A stretch of DNA of 64,000 nucleotides, taken from positions 32,567,304 to 32,631,303 of the forward strand of contig NC_092671.1 of the NCBI RefSeq assembly GCF_964355755.1, read 5' to 3'. The position numbers were made by a program, and so were the translations under genes. The DNA comes from Antedon mediterranea. Lineage: Eukaryota; Echinodermata; Crinoidea; Comatulida; Antedonidae. Shown here piece by piece: positions 1 to 9,931 of the stretch. Below the pieces are notes generated by a model. That model was not told where the DNA came from. It saw only the letters and a program-made list of their open reading frames with translations, and made no database searches. Position 1 is the stretch's first letter; every line of letters starts with the position of its first letter.

Positions 1-760
1 AGCCTAGCCCAGCCCAGCCCAGCCCGGCCGGGTCGGGTCGGGCCGGGCCGGGCCGGGCCTAGCCTAGCCTAGCCTAGCCAAGCCAAGCCAAGCTTACGCT
101 CAGTCTATATCGGTTAGCAACGGAGGACGGAAAAAATGGCAACTAAAAAAATCATCATCAAACTACACACTATCACCGGCTAACCGGCGGCGTAGACAAG
201 GTTACATTTCGAGGACCTTCAAAAGAGGTGTGCGCGCGTGTGCGTCATAATATTGAAGGGAAAAAAAATCATATCGCGCGACCGGGCCTAGCCTAGCCTA
301 GCCTAGCCTAGCCTAGCCTAGCCCAGCCCAGCCCGGCCGGGCCGGGTCGGGCCGGGCCGGGCCGGGCCTAGCCTAGCCTAGCCAAGCCAAGCCAAGCCAA
401 GCTTACGCTCAGTCTATATCGGTTAGCAACGGAGGACGGAAAAAATGGCAACTAAAAAAATCATCATCAAACTACACATTATCACCGGCTAACCGGCGGC
501 GTAGACAAGGTTACATTTCGAGGACCTTCAAAAGAGGTGTGCGCGCGTGTGCGTCATAATATTGAAGGAAAAAAAAATCATATCGCGCGACCGGGCCTAG
601 CCTAGCCTAGCCTAGCCTAGCCCAGCCGGGCCGGGCCGGGCCGGGCCTAGGCTAGCCTAGCCTAGCCTAGCCTAGCCTAGCCTAGCCTAGCCTGGCCTAG
701 CCTAGCCTAGCCTAGCCTAACCTAGCCTAGCCTAACCTAACCTAGCCTAGCCGATTTTAG
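1..760. repeat. GC-rich CCTAG pentanucleotide satellite block
   Basis: Long runs of the 5-base unit GCCTA (with CCTAA, CCCAG and CCGGG variants) fill 1-90, 288-400 and 597-760. The block is far richer in G+C than the rest of the window. CCTAA variants resemble the arthropod-type telomere unit TTAGG on the other strand, but they are scattered among CCTAG units, so this is not a telomere. It lies on the 3' (spacer) side of the minus-strand 28S fragments at 824-864 and 1104-1345, so an origin in the rDNA intergenic spacer is possible; that is inference. Confidence 0.9.
92..597. repeat. two copies of a 309-bp satellite unit
   Basis: A non-pentameric core of about 197 bp beginning GCTTACGCTCAGTC occurs at 92-288 and again at 401-597, almost identical, at a spacing of exactly 309 bp. 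Each core contains an ACCGGCTAACCGGCGG stretch and an alternating GTGCGCGCGTGTGCG tract and is followed by CCTAG pentamers, so the higher-order unit is core plus pentamer array. No open frame is conserved. The near identity implies recent duplication or homogenisation. Confidence 0.9.
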
Positions 761-765
761 CCTAA

Positions 766-775
766 AATAAATAAA

Positions 776-807
<32 letters not shown>
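766..807 (+). other. AATAAA signals and a 27-base poly(A) tract
   Basis: Two overlapping AATAAA hexamers (766-771, 770-775) precede an uninterrupted run of 27 A (781-807). This looks like the 3' end of a retroposed plus-strand transcript whose body would be the satellite to the left. It abuts, 16 bases on, the 28S fragment at 824. Confidence 0.6.
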
Positions 808-822
808 CGAACCTTATTTCTA

Positions 823-823
<1 letters not shown>

Positions 824-864
<41 letters not shown>
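824..864 (-). rRNA. 28S rRNA fragment ending at the R2 target site (pseudogene)
   Basis: Read on the minus strand these 41 bases match the universally conserved 28S segment that runs from the AGCGCGGGTAAACGG region to CTCTCTTAAGG. Homology stops after AAGG, which is where the R2 retrotransposon endonuclease cuts 28S genes (GG/TAGCC); the following TAGCCAAATG of intact 28S is missing and replaced by unrelated sequence and oligo(T). On the other side homology ends at 864. It is far too short to be functional. The match is from memory of conserved 28S sequence, not from a search. Confidence 0.85.
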
Positions 865-916
865 ACAGAAATGAAGCAGAAAAGGCCAAGGATGAAGCGA
901 AATCTCTCCTCCTAGT

Positions 917-988
917 ATGGTTAATATGGTTAATATGGTTAATATGGTTAATATGGTTAATATGGTTAATATGGTTAATATGGTTAAA
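917..988. repeat. 9-bp tandem repeat (ATGGTTAAT)8
   Basis: Eight perfect or near-perfect copies of ATGGTTAAT. The unit is a multiple of three, so it yields a spurious open frame of repeated Met-Val-Asn. No coding support; it lies between the two 28S-derived fragments. Confidence 0.95.
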
Positions 989-1103
989 ACAGATTTACCC
1001 GTCGTCATAAACAACGTTTTTTATACTGCAAGTAATGTTTTGAAGCATCTATGTGATGAATGCTCGACGCAACCACCTACCGCTGGTTTGCCCGTCTTGT
1101 GCG

Positions 1104-1345
1104 GACAAATCTCGCGGATCATGTAAGGTTTAGTTTCAGTAGATCGCAGCGAAACGGCTGCTCTGCTAGTCACGACACCTCGATCCATACCCAAGTCGTC
1201 TGCAAGTGATTTTGCGCCTTTCTCGCAGAGGATGGATTCCTCCAAGCTACCGTGCAATTTGCATGCACGGGCAGGATTCGGGGGATTCGGCCCTTCCCTG
1301 TTCTATTCTGGGCCTCCCGCGTGCAAGGCACTATTTTTCCAGGTG
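1104..1345 (-). rRNA. 28S rRNA 3'-terminal fragment (pseudogene)
   Basis: The minus strand of 1104-1222 carries the conserved 3' end of 28S rRNA: a GCAGACGACTTGGG-type motif, then AGCAGAGCAGCCGTTTCGCT and GCGATCTACTGAAA, ending in a GATTTGTC-like terminus near 1104. Upstream of these in the rRNA sense, 1223-1345 has the GC-rich look of the last expansion segment and probably belongs to it, less certainly. The rest of 28S is absent: at 1345 the sequence turns AT-rich. An isolated 28S tail of about 240 nt beside satellite DNA is an rDNA orphon, not a working rRNA gene. Confidence 0.8.
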
Positions 1346-1596
1346 TCAATATGTTATAATATTCAACTTGCGACAGGATGCTGACATCTTGACTGGTAAA
1401 TTGTTTCAACTTTATCCTATTTTTATGCATAATAAAGCAAACCTTTGGCTGGAACTTATTTTCCTATGAATTATCCATATATTATCATTATCTGCTACAA
1501 GAAATAGTTGTTAACATTTTTAAAATATAATAATGTTGATGCTCATTTTTTATGCAGATTGACATTTATTTGGTTGACCATATTGTTTAATCTCAG

Positions 1597-1797
1597 GTGA
1601 TCATCTAGCAGAAAGAGAAAATCAGAAGCTGCAGCACATCGACATGCTACAAAGTACAATGATTAAAATCCAGTCTTTAGAAGAGAAACTTGAGCATTTA
1701 AGAAATGAACTCTCAGTGTCACTTGTGACAAAACAGCATAGTAAGATTGCAGAGACTGGCCACAGAATAAATCTAAAAGAACAAGAGATCAAAGTTG
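1597..1797 (+). CDS. penultimate exon of a coiled-coil protein gene
   Basis: The exon is bounded by a TTTAATCTCAG acceptor and a GTCAGT donor. It is 201 bases, phase 1 at both ends, and encodes 66 full codons without a stop (reading frame from 1599). The peptide is highly charged and rich in Lys, Glu, Gln and Leu, with heptad-like spacing (for example IQSLEEKLEHLRNEL), typical of a rod-like coiled coil. Earlier exons are not in the window; the rDNA fragment lies immediately upstream. The protein was not recognised; centrosomal or other coiled-coil families are possible, but no name is justified. Confidence 0.6.
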
Positions 1798-1901
1798 GTC
1801 AGTCCTACATTATACACCTTTAAAATTATGTCTAAAACATGCAAATACTATAAAAATTAATGCCATATTTCTTTTATATATTTTATATAACGAACCAAGA
1901 G

Positions 1902-2002
1902 ATTTGAAACAGGACCTCTATGTACAAAAACGGACGAGGTATTTAGAAAAAATAAATTCCTCGACAGCAGTACCATGGAAAAAGTTTTGTGAGATATCAT
2001 GA
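1902..2002 (+). CDS. terminal coding exon of the coiled-coil protein gene
   Basis: After a 104-bp intron with a T-rich tract and an AAGAG acceptor, the frame of exon 1597-1797 continues exactly: the split codon becomes Asp, followed by 32 codons and TGA at 2000-2002. The peptide remains charged (LKQDLYVQKRTRYLEKINSS) and then becomes non-helical (TAVPWKKF), as expected for a C-terminal tail. Phase match plus an open frame across the junction support a real gene. A second possible acceptor 9 bases on (ACAG) would give a different, shorter tail. An AATAAA lies near 2665, inside the duplicated segment. Confidence 0.55.
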
Positions 2003-2224
2003 AGTCACATCTGACGTTTATTTCACCTGAGATCCAGCATGAAGTAACTAAGCCGGTAACTAAGTGGTGAAAAGTTGAGGAATAGTTTGCTATTTCTCAG
2101 TTAATTGTTACTGTATTGCATATTATTATGTACAGTATTTTTTGTGTTATTGCTAGAACAATGATTTTGTAAATATTTAACAAATGGTATATGAATTGTA
2201 ATTGAATTTAATTTTTTGGAAGCT

Positions 2225-3143
2225 ATTTTATTTTAATTTGGTTTATATATATATTATTGATTGATAACGGAAATTGATGTTATTTAGTGATTTAGATTGT
2301 GATTGCATATATAATACAATACAAATATGAAAGAAATATGCATTTATAATTAAATATCTAATGTCACAGTACTCTATAGCTTCTTTCTATTAATATATTA
2401 AAGATCTTTGACTAAGACATGCTAGGTAGGCTGCTAGTCTTTAAGCTGCTGATGATGTAGCCTAGCCTATATATAGTATAGGCCTAGCTATAACCTGTAA
2501 CCTGGCCTACTCTGTACTCCTCTCTCCCAATATGAATGATTATTAAAAAAGCTTAGGCCTAGGCTAGGCCTAATTTTTAATTACGACCAGGAACAAGTAA
2601 TTAATCAGCTTTATAACAGGTCAACTGTCACTCAGGCCCCCGAATAGACATGTTTACGTGTTAAAAATAAACAGTTATTTTATTTTAATTTGGTTTATAT
2701 ATTAATAATTATTTATTGATAACGGAAATTGATGTTATTTACTGATTTAGATTGTGATTGCATATCAAAATAATAAATATACAATACAAATATGAAATAA
2801 CTAATGCATTTATGATTAAATATCTAATGTCACAGTACTCTATAGCTTCTTTCTATTAATATATTACAGATCTTTGAATAAGACATGCTAGGTAGGCTGC
2901 TAGCCTTTAACCTGCTGATGATGTAGCCTAGCCTATTATATAATATAGGCCTAGCTAGGCTAGGCCTGTAGCCTGGCCTATTCTGTACTCCTCTCCCAAT
3001 ATGAATGATTATTAAAAAAGCTTAGGCCTAGACTAGGCCTAATTTTTAATTAGGACCAGGAACAAGTAATTAATCAGCTTTATAACAGGTCAACTGTCAC
3101 TCAGGCCCCCGAATAGACATGTTTACGTGTTAAAAATAAACAG
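2225..3143. repeat. tandem duplication, two copies offset by 452 bp
   Basis: The segment 2225-2676 is repeated at 2677-3143 with small differences. Shared landmarks are TAACGGAAATTGATGTTATT, GACATGCTAGGTAGGCTGCT, the AGGCCTAGGC-type palindromes and TGTTTACGTGTTAAAAATAA. It lies just downstream of the coiled-coil gene stop codon and probably overlaps its 3' untranslated region. No open frame is conserved. Confidence 0.9.
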
Positions 3144-3200
3144 CCATTAGTCTTACACAGCTAGTTTTAACCACGCAAGGGGGCCTGGGCATAGCCTATA

Positions 3201-5337
3201 CAGTGGGAAAGCCACTTCGCGTTTTGACCGTTAAATCGTGTAAAATCGACTTACTTCCGCATTGACGATTTTGAAGCGCCACCTATCGTTGAAAACTGAA
3301 ACCACGATTTTTCATCGCCTAGCAAATAAGTGCTGTTTTATTTTAAGCTCTCATGAATATTTAAGAACCGCCCAACATTACCTATTATGGTAAAAGCATT
3401 TCCTAATAAGTATTATTGAATAACCAATCGGTTTCCTTCAAAGAAACCGAAGCTTTATACAATACATTCGGCGACTGAAGTCGGGACTCGTGAAATTTAT
3501 AAATGTGGTACGATTTGACTACTGTTTTGTTGTCCATTTTCTGAATAGTCGGAGGTGCATCCCAACAAATTAAAAAGATTATAATCAATTGTTTTATCAA
3601 GAATAATATTAGTTTAATCGAGTATGATATATTTCTATCCTGTTCAAAATTTGTTGGTGTATTCTCAGGCCTCGAAAGGTAGGTACATTTTCTAGCTGTG
3701 AGCGTGGTTTCGGCAACGCGAGACACGTGTGTCAGTATAGGCGATAGCGAGACGTGTGTTGTACTGTGTTGATGCTGATCCGATATTCGTTAAGTTGTAC
3801 TGATTACGAGTATCATTGGTCCTGGCCGGCCTAGCCTGGTGATCTGATCCCCGCAAAAAAAATACTTTTTTTCAATCAGTATTAATATTATTATTTTATT
3901 TTTCATTTATTATTTGATTTATTAGGCTGAATAGATGCCTAGCAGGCTTCTAGTACTAGTAGGCCTAGATTATATAAATAATAATAGTAAATAAATACTG
4001 TAATTTAATTAATAAAATACAGCTTCCATTTGCCTTACTTTTATGTCAACATATAATATTATAATTATATATACAACCAGACATTAACATTTTTTTTAAA
4101 TAATATTTATTATTTTTTCTGACACTTTCAGGAATCGTTGATGATGCAGAGTTCTTTGTCTTTGTGACTTCAAACTGAGAGTGAAGTGGATAAAAAGATG
4201 ACACCGGTACCTACCGACATTGTCATACCCAAACTATAATTTAATTATTTAAAACAAAATGTTGAATTACAAATATTTATGTTGAATGCAAACCTACTAC
4301 ACTATACTCTGTAAATTATGTTATTGTCATGTGGTAGACCTCCCCTTAAAAATTGAATATTTATTGTATGTTAGGCCTATTTTATATTTTAGTAATACTG
4401 TATTAGTTTAATATTACTAATATTATAATTTATATTATACAGTACTAGTTTGTACATGTTTTTACCCAAAAAAAATGAATAAATAATTTGTTATTCAATC
4501 TAATTGCTTGTTTGTTCATCAATAACAAAACAATTGTAAGCAAGTATATAACAGTTCTTGTTAGCCGCTTATTTCAGGTCATATTATTAATATTAGCTAG
4601 GCCCGACGCGCCCGATCACAACGTCACTAAGTGACTTTCCGCCCTGGAACAATCGGTCGCTAATAGGGCTAGGCCTCGGACTCGTATAAAAGCTATTATA
4701 ATAGTTATGATAAATATTCCTCAACTAAAATGTATACTGTGATAAATAAACAAGTAATAATATACGTTGTATTGGAATGTATTTATTTATATGAATTCTT
4801 ATACGCGGACAATTATAAACATCGCGTATATCGTTCGATATAAATAAATTCATAAACACGATGACGATGTGTTTACAAAATGGCGGTTTCGCTAGTTTTC
4901 GATGGCCCAAATAGTGGTACCTTTAGTTTGAATAGTCGGAGCTGCATCCCAACCACCGAATTTTGTATCTTAATATCGTATTCTGTAGATTATTAATTTT
5001 TCTAACAGGGATTTTAAATTCAGGACTGTTCAATTTTTCTAAATATTTTATTTTAATGATTTTCTAGGGTACAATTTCGAAAAAAAGACATTGGTTGATT
5101 TTGCCGTTAAATTACAGATTATCGTTTTGTTCAAATACATTTAATTTTACATGACAATATATTAAAACCATTTATGAATTTATTTCACTAACAATATTTT
5201 TCCGATAATCAGCTAAATTTACAAATATTATGTTTTTCCAACACCCTAAAATTTAGCAATTTTGAACTAAATTAGAAAAGTAGGGCGCCCTCTCCGAGTC
5301 GAAATTTGACACGATTTGTCGACTGGCTGTCCCACTG
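3201..5337. mobile_element. 2.1-kb DNA transposon with CAGTGGGA ends and TA target duplication
   Basis: The left end reads CAGTGGGAAAGCCA and the right end, reverse complemented, CAGTGGGACAGCCAG. Homology resumes inside both with AAATCGTGT and a TTCGACT/TCGACT motif. Both ends are flanked by TA (3199-3200 and 5338-5339), the target duplication of Tc1/mariner-like elements. No transposase was recognised. A short motif translating on the minus strand as WDAxPTIQ occurs twice inside (near 3555 and 4940), suggesting a decayed internal duplication. Non-autonomous, or carrying an unknown gene. Confidence 0.65.
4132..4178 (+). CDS. possible last coding exon inside the CAGTGGGA transposon
   Basis: A strong acceptor (TTTTTTCTGACACTTTCAG) is followed by 15 codons in phase 1 ending in TGA at 4176-4178, with an AATAAA at 4478-4483 as a plausible 3' end. 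The peptide (IVDDAEFFVFVTSN) is not recognised. No partner upstream exon was identified, so this is a candidate terminal exon only. Confidence 0.25.
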
Positions 5338-8114
5338 TATATAAGCTAGCATAGGAAAAAATCCAGCCAGGCAATATGAATACGATCCTTGTTAAAACAT
5401 TCAAGGATAACTAAAGTATCCAACTATATCAAAGAATTCAACAGAAAAAATTATTTTTAAACTGATATGGAAAACAACATTTATACCTACTTTTTAAATG
5501 TATCGCTTGAGAAAAAAACTGGCGTTGGGTGTACAATTTTCAATTACATTATCTCTTAAAATCCACGTGATAAAACGACAACAACATGTTTTTCACCTTC
5601 ATCCAGGGTTGTTCTAATGAATATTCATTATTTTTCTGACTTTCGCGGTCTTTATTTGTTTTTATTGGCTATTAAAAAACAGTCGTTTTATGCTTGATTG
5701 CTTCCGGGTTCCTCATGTGGTTTGTATACAATATGTTTTCGGAATCGCTACTCCATAAAACGCTATGAAACGTTGGGGGCGCTGCACTTAATTCATATTT
5801 CTGGAACAGCTGTGCAAAATACTTACTGTAAAATGTTCCTGAATCTCTGTTGATCACATTTTATTCCAGCAGCGTAATATTTTGTTCTACCTACCTACCA
5901 CTTTATTAGTTTTTTTACATAGTAATTATTACTACGTAGTTAAAATATATTTGTTATTTCCATTATCAGTTCTTCGTTGTTCACCTAGCGGCGAACTTAA
6001 ATCTCAAGTTAAAAGCTTAGCCCCAGGACATCAATGTGAATTTTATATCCTCTTGTTCAATCTGTGAATTATTTAACATCACATTAAGCTAAAGTACGTC
6101 CAGAGTCAAATGATGTCATACAAATAGTATTTTCACTGGTTGAAATGAATTTTAAAATGTTACTACATCAATGTTCCATGTGGTGTTTTGTTTCGATTGC
6201 CACTAGCATCAATAGAAACATGTTGACGTAAAAGAAAATAAAGTAGCTCTCGTATAATTAAAACAACCTAGAAATTTACCACAATACCTCTTTAATTTGT
6301 TCTTCTTGTTGTGACATTATTTGAGGTTTCTTTATGAATTAGTAACATTTCTCTATAAATGAAAATTCTTCTCTTTTAGTCGGTCGTTCAAACTGTTATT
6401 TCTAGCATTACATTAGGTTTTGGAGTTTATTACAGCTACAATAATAATAATATAATAATAGTATTGGTATACTTGTTTTTTTTAAATCAGTACAGTATAG
6501 AAATTGCTGGAATGAGGTTATTTTTATTTCCTTTGAATATGAAATTGCCAACTTATTTTATGAATCACTCAACACCCCCCAAAATAGATTTATTTGAGTT
6601 TAAGAAATCAAACCCAAGTATACTTTTAAGAATAATTGGTAACGCGTTCAGAGAATTCGCGAGCGGCTCGAATGTGATTTGGACAGGCACTACTGTGAAA
6701 AATCATTATCTGACCTGGATTTTACACCCCGACGGCTATAATGCCATCAACACAGTTAGATTATAATACTTTACCTACAGTACTGCAGTTCATATCCAAA
6801 TGATTAACCCACTTAAGACATGACAGACTGTTAATATTATATTAATCTTATTAACAGACTAAACTTGTCTTCTTATATCGATACCTCCTTCATCTTTAGG
6901 CTATATACTACAGTTTCTGATTTGCAGCTAGCTATTCTTGTAATTGCAAATTAACAAATGTTAGTGGTATGTACAAATACGGTAACGATGTTACTCGATG
7001 ATCGAAAGCTTCATTCTATTTCTGTTGCTGTTTAGTCGCATGCACTTAGTCGGTCGGTTGGTCGGTCAGTAAACACTAACATTCATAGAAGCAGAATAAT
7101 AATAGGTATCTTTGAGAAACGTATACACAAAATAATATTGCTATAATTATATCCAGTCGTTCATATTTTTTCTGTATTAGCAGGATTTTAAATTAATGTA
7201 ATCAACGTGTCACGCGCACAATTAAGCTACATTCACAACCGTTTGGTTAAATTAGCCTACAGTTTTTTTTTCATAATTTTCTTTTCGATCCATTATTTGG
7301 TCAAAATAAAATTACAGACTGTAAACTTTCAACTGTGAGACGCTTGAAAACGAAAGGCCCTCATTTTTTAATTATGAGATTTACGTCGTATTTTTTGGCA
7401 TTAAGAAATGTTCTCATAACTAAATCATGTTTCTCCTTGAAATTTGCTGACAATTTAATGATATTGATTTTTAGCACGAAACATACACTTAATTATACCA
7501 TGCATTGGCGCTAATGAGATGTAATTGCTACTTCAAACGATAAGTAGCAGGAACAGACTTTTCAGCTTGGTTTGGTGACGTAAATTTAATTTCAATTATT
7601 TTAATACTGTAATAAGAAAAAGACCTAAGCGCTCAATATAGACTTGACATTTAATTTAAACTCCGACAAGAACATTGTTATCAGATTTAAAACTGACACA
7701 TGGAAATAACATTCCTCGATGAAATTTGACGGCTGATATGCTTTACTTTAACGAGGACATACTGAGGGGGAAAAGAAGTTGCGAAGTGTAGCAAATAATG
7801 TTATTTTACAGTGTCGAATGAAATTGCATCACATATAAATATATAGTACAGTATAATACATTCTATTAATTGACATCTTTCGAGACCAAAATAGTTTCCT
7901 TTTACTGTTTACTGATATACACAGCTGTCGAGTAAACATTCTGCACATGTTAAGCAGTATATTGGCATGCACAGAATTCCTCTTGACAAGTAACGGGTTT
8001 CCCATTGATAGAGATTTTTGCTTATACGTGTGTGTCTCCTTCATATAATTAAAAGATATTTTTATTCTCTTTTCAGAAAGTAGTATCCCATTAATGAATA
8101 CGTTTCACTTAAGC
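5338..8114. other. intergenic, no recognisable gene
   Basis: AT-rich sequence. The longest frame (6464-6766, plus, 100 codons) has no recognised motif, signal peptide or splice context and is probably chance. Near 7045-7075 is a GGTC/GGTT microsatellite-like run followed by AAACACTAAC, which recurs at 50870 and 51625 and marks a dispersed repeat. Confidence 0.6.
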
Positions 8115-8374
8115 GAGACGTAACGCAATGATGTAGACGCAACGCAATGCTTGGTACCCACTAGAACGTAACGCAACGTACCAGATTTGACCAATCACAA
8201 GTGATGGATTATTAGAACTATCGCTTGTAATTGTTAAACTCGCTTGCGTTGTGACGTCCTTGCGTTGCGTTTTTAGTAGGAACCAATCACGAGTAACAGT
8301 TCAATAATTCATTGCGTGTGATTGGTAAAATCACTTAAAACGTTTTTGCGCTTTACGTCCTTCCATTGCGTCTC
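8115..8374. mobile_element. MITE-like foldback rich in ACGCAACGCAA motifs
   Basis: The segment starts GAGACGTAACGCAATG and ends CCATTGCGTCTC. Internal ACGCAACGCA motifs on the left face TGCGTTGCG motifs on the right, with CCAATCAC and GTGATTGG also in opposite orientation. This is an imperfect inverted repeat of about 260 bp without a coding frame. A partial relative is at 25440-25545. Confidence 0.6.
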
Positions 8375-9343
8375 TAAATGTGGTCCGATTTATGATGATT
8401 TCCCCTTAATAGGAATCTTTAGGTTAGCATGCCTAATGAAGAATTATTATTATATTTCGTTCCTTTGCTGTTGAGTTGTTCCTGTCAGCACTATTATTCT
8501 ATAAATAGATATATTTGTTTGATTTGGAAATACGGTATTTGATATAGAACACAGCAATACAGAATTTCAATTCAAATGAACTTTCTGGATTAATTTACCA
8601 TTCCAAATCATCGTTGACCACCTTCGTTTGGTAGTTTGCATGCAATATGAGTTGATTCCGCATGATCGATCTAGCATGTAACGTGATCTCAAGGGAAACG
8701 AATTGCATTCGACTTTTAATAGACCCTCTACTGAAATTGCAATATAAGTCTTTAAAAGGGTATTGAATATGAATTTAATCCAGCATTACGGGTCTAGCGA
8801 CCCATAATGTTTTTTTTTTCTTTATAATCCGATGATAGGATTCGTATGTTATATGTTAGTATTATCCAGTTACTAGTAATTATCGAATATTTGCGCTGGT
8901 TAACCGACACGGACGAGGTATGCATGTAATTCCCCGATGGTGAATCCGGGCAACAATATCCAAACAATGACAGATTCCAATTAAAATAGAGAATGTATTA
9001 TATTTATGATTGACAACCCATCCTGTAAAAAAACTCGCCAGATATGACGCTCCCGGGGGTGTCATAAGTCGCGGTGACCACGAACTACCATGAAATAATT
9101 GCGCAGTCATGCAATAATCTATTGTACGTCCAATCAGAAAGAAGTTTAAATTAATGTATTACTAGGATACTCTCACTGGCTTAGTCTTTGTAAATTATGA
9201 CTGATCCTTAAATACGATACTACATCACACGAACTTGCAGCTTTAATTAACCACGTCCGTTTCGAAAAACTCATAGGAAACGTTTAAGTTCAAAGAAGTT
9301 TAAAATACGTTTGAGTTAAACTTGGACACGCGCGCGTACAACA

Positions 9344-9431
9344 ATGCTATTAAGAGCAGGCAATTTTTTCTTTCCCGATTTTCGGATTTTAATAACACTT
9401 GGATATATATGGCTAATATTGATCAATGAAA
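9344..9431 (+). CDS. candidate alternative first exon (signal-peptide-like)
   Basis: An ATG at 9344 opens 29 codons plus one base, ending at a perfect GTAAGT donor (AATGAAA/GTAAGT). The peptide has a short basic start and then a hydrophobic stretch (ILITLGYIWLILI), like a signal peptide. The exon ends in phase 1, the same phase as the exon at 9814 and the acceptor at 43060. It could therefore be an alternative first exon of the three-finger gene or the start of a paralogue whose other exons are not in view. Confidence 0.4.
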
Positions 9432-9813
9432 GTAAGTGCCTCATGTTTTAAACATTGATAATTACTGTGGGGTTATAATATAATAGTATAAGGTTTAGTT
9501 AATTCGTGACGGCTCCTTCCTATATTGGCAATGTCAAGGGTAATTTAAATACGTGTAGATAAGAATTAAACGCTTCGGGCGGTACCACGCGTTGATCTCG
9601 CGACCAGAAATTGTACCGCAACAAAACTTGGAAAAGTAAATCATACGTGACACCCTAGACAAGCTGATAAATCACATCGCGTTGTCTATTTTGAAGTCCA
9701 GGTGTTTACTGAGTTTACAGTTTCTGTCATATATCGTACACCGCTTGCGCGCACAGCAACGATCGAACGTGCTGGCTTGCTCTTAAACTATACAGCATGA
9801 TTTTCTAATAAGA

Positions 9814-9931
9814 ATGGCTAGATTTCGTTGCTTTTTCTTTCGACATTCTTTGATGATATTCATTATTTTATATATAACTCGATTCTGTGTATGTGTTGCA
9901 ACCTCATCTAACCACGTCATCAAGAAACGAG
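9814..9931 (+). CDS. first coding exon of the Ly6/uPAR-like gene (signal peptide)
   Basis: An ATG at 9814 opens 39 codons plus one base and ends at a GTGAGT donor. The peptide starts with a basic cluster, then a hydrophobic core (SLMIFIILYI) and a polar tail ending in a dibasic KKR. Joined in phase to the acceptor at 43060, the split codon becomes Asp and the mature protein would begin near DEAFECFNC, the usual start of a three-finger domain. A tiny upstream frame (ATG at 9797, two codons then stops) precedes it. The pairing across a 33-kb intron is inferred from phase, peptide logic and orientation; the rival is the exon at 9344. Confidence 0.55.

Noticed and set aside
1-760. Telomere-like CCTAA/TTAGG units
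   Set aside because: Minor variants within a CCTAG array, no terminal array; echinoderms and other deuterostomes use TTAGGG.
917-1126. 69-codon frame starting with repeated Met-Val-Asn
   Set aside because: Created by a 9-bp tandem repeat and by the complement of the 28S 3' end; not a gene.
1206-1469. 87-codon plus-strand frame
   Set aside because: Runs over the antisense of the 28S fragment and AT-rich DNA; no splice or protein evidence.
6464-6766. 100-codon plus-strand frame
   Set aside because: No recognised motif and no splice context; length is possible by chance.
8880-9110. 76-codon minus-strand frame
   Set aside because: No recognisable domain; upstream and downstream sequence gives no exon signals.
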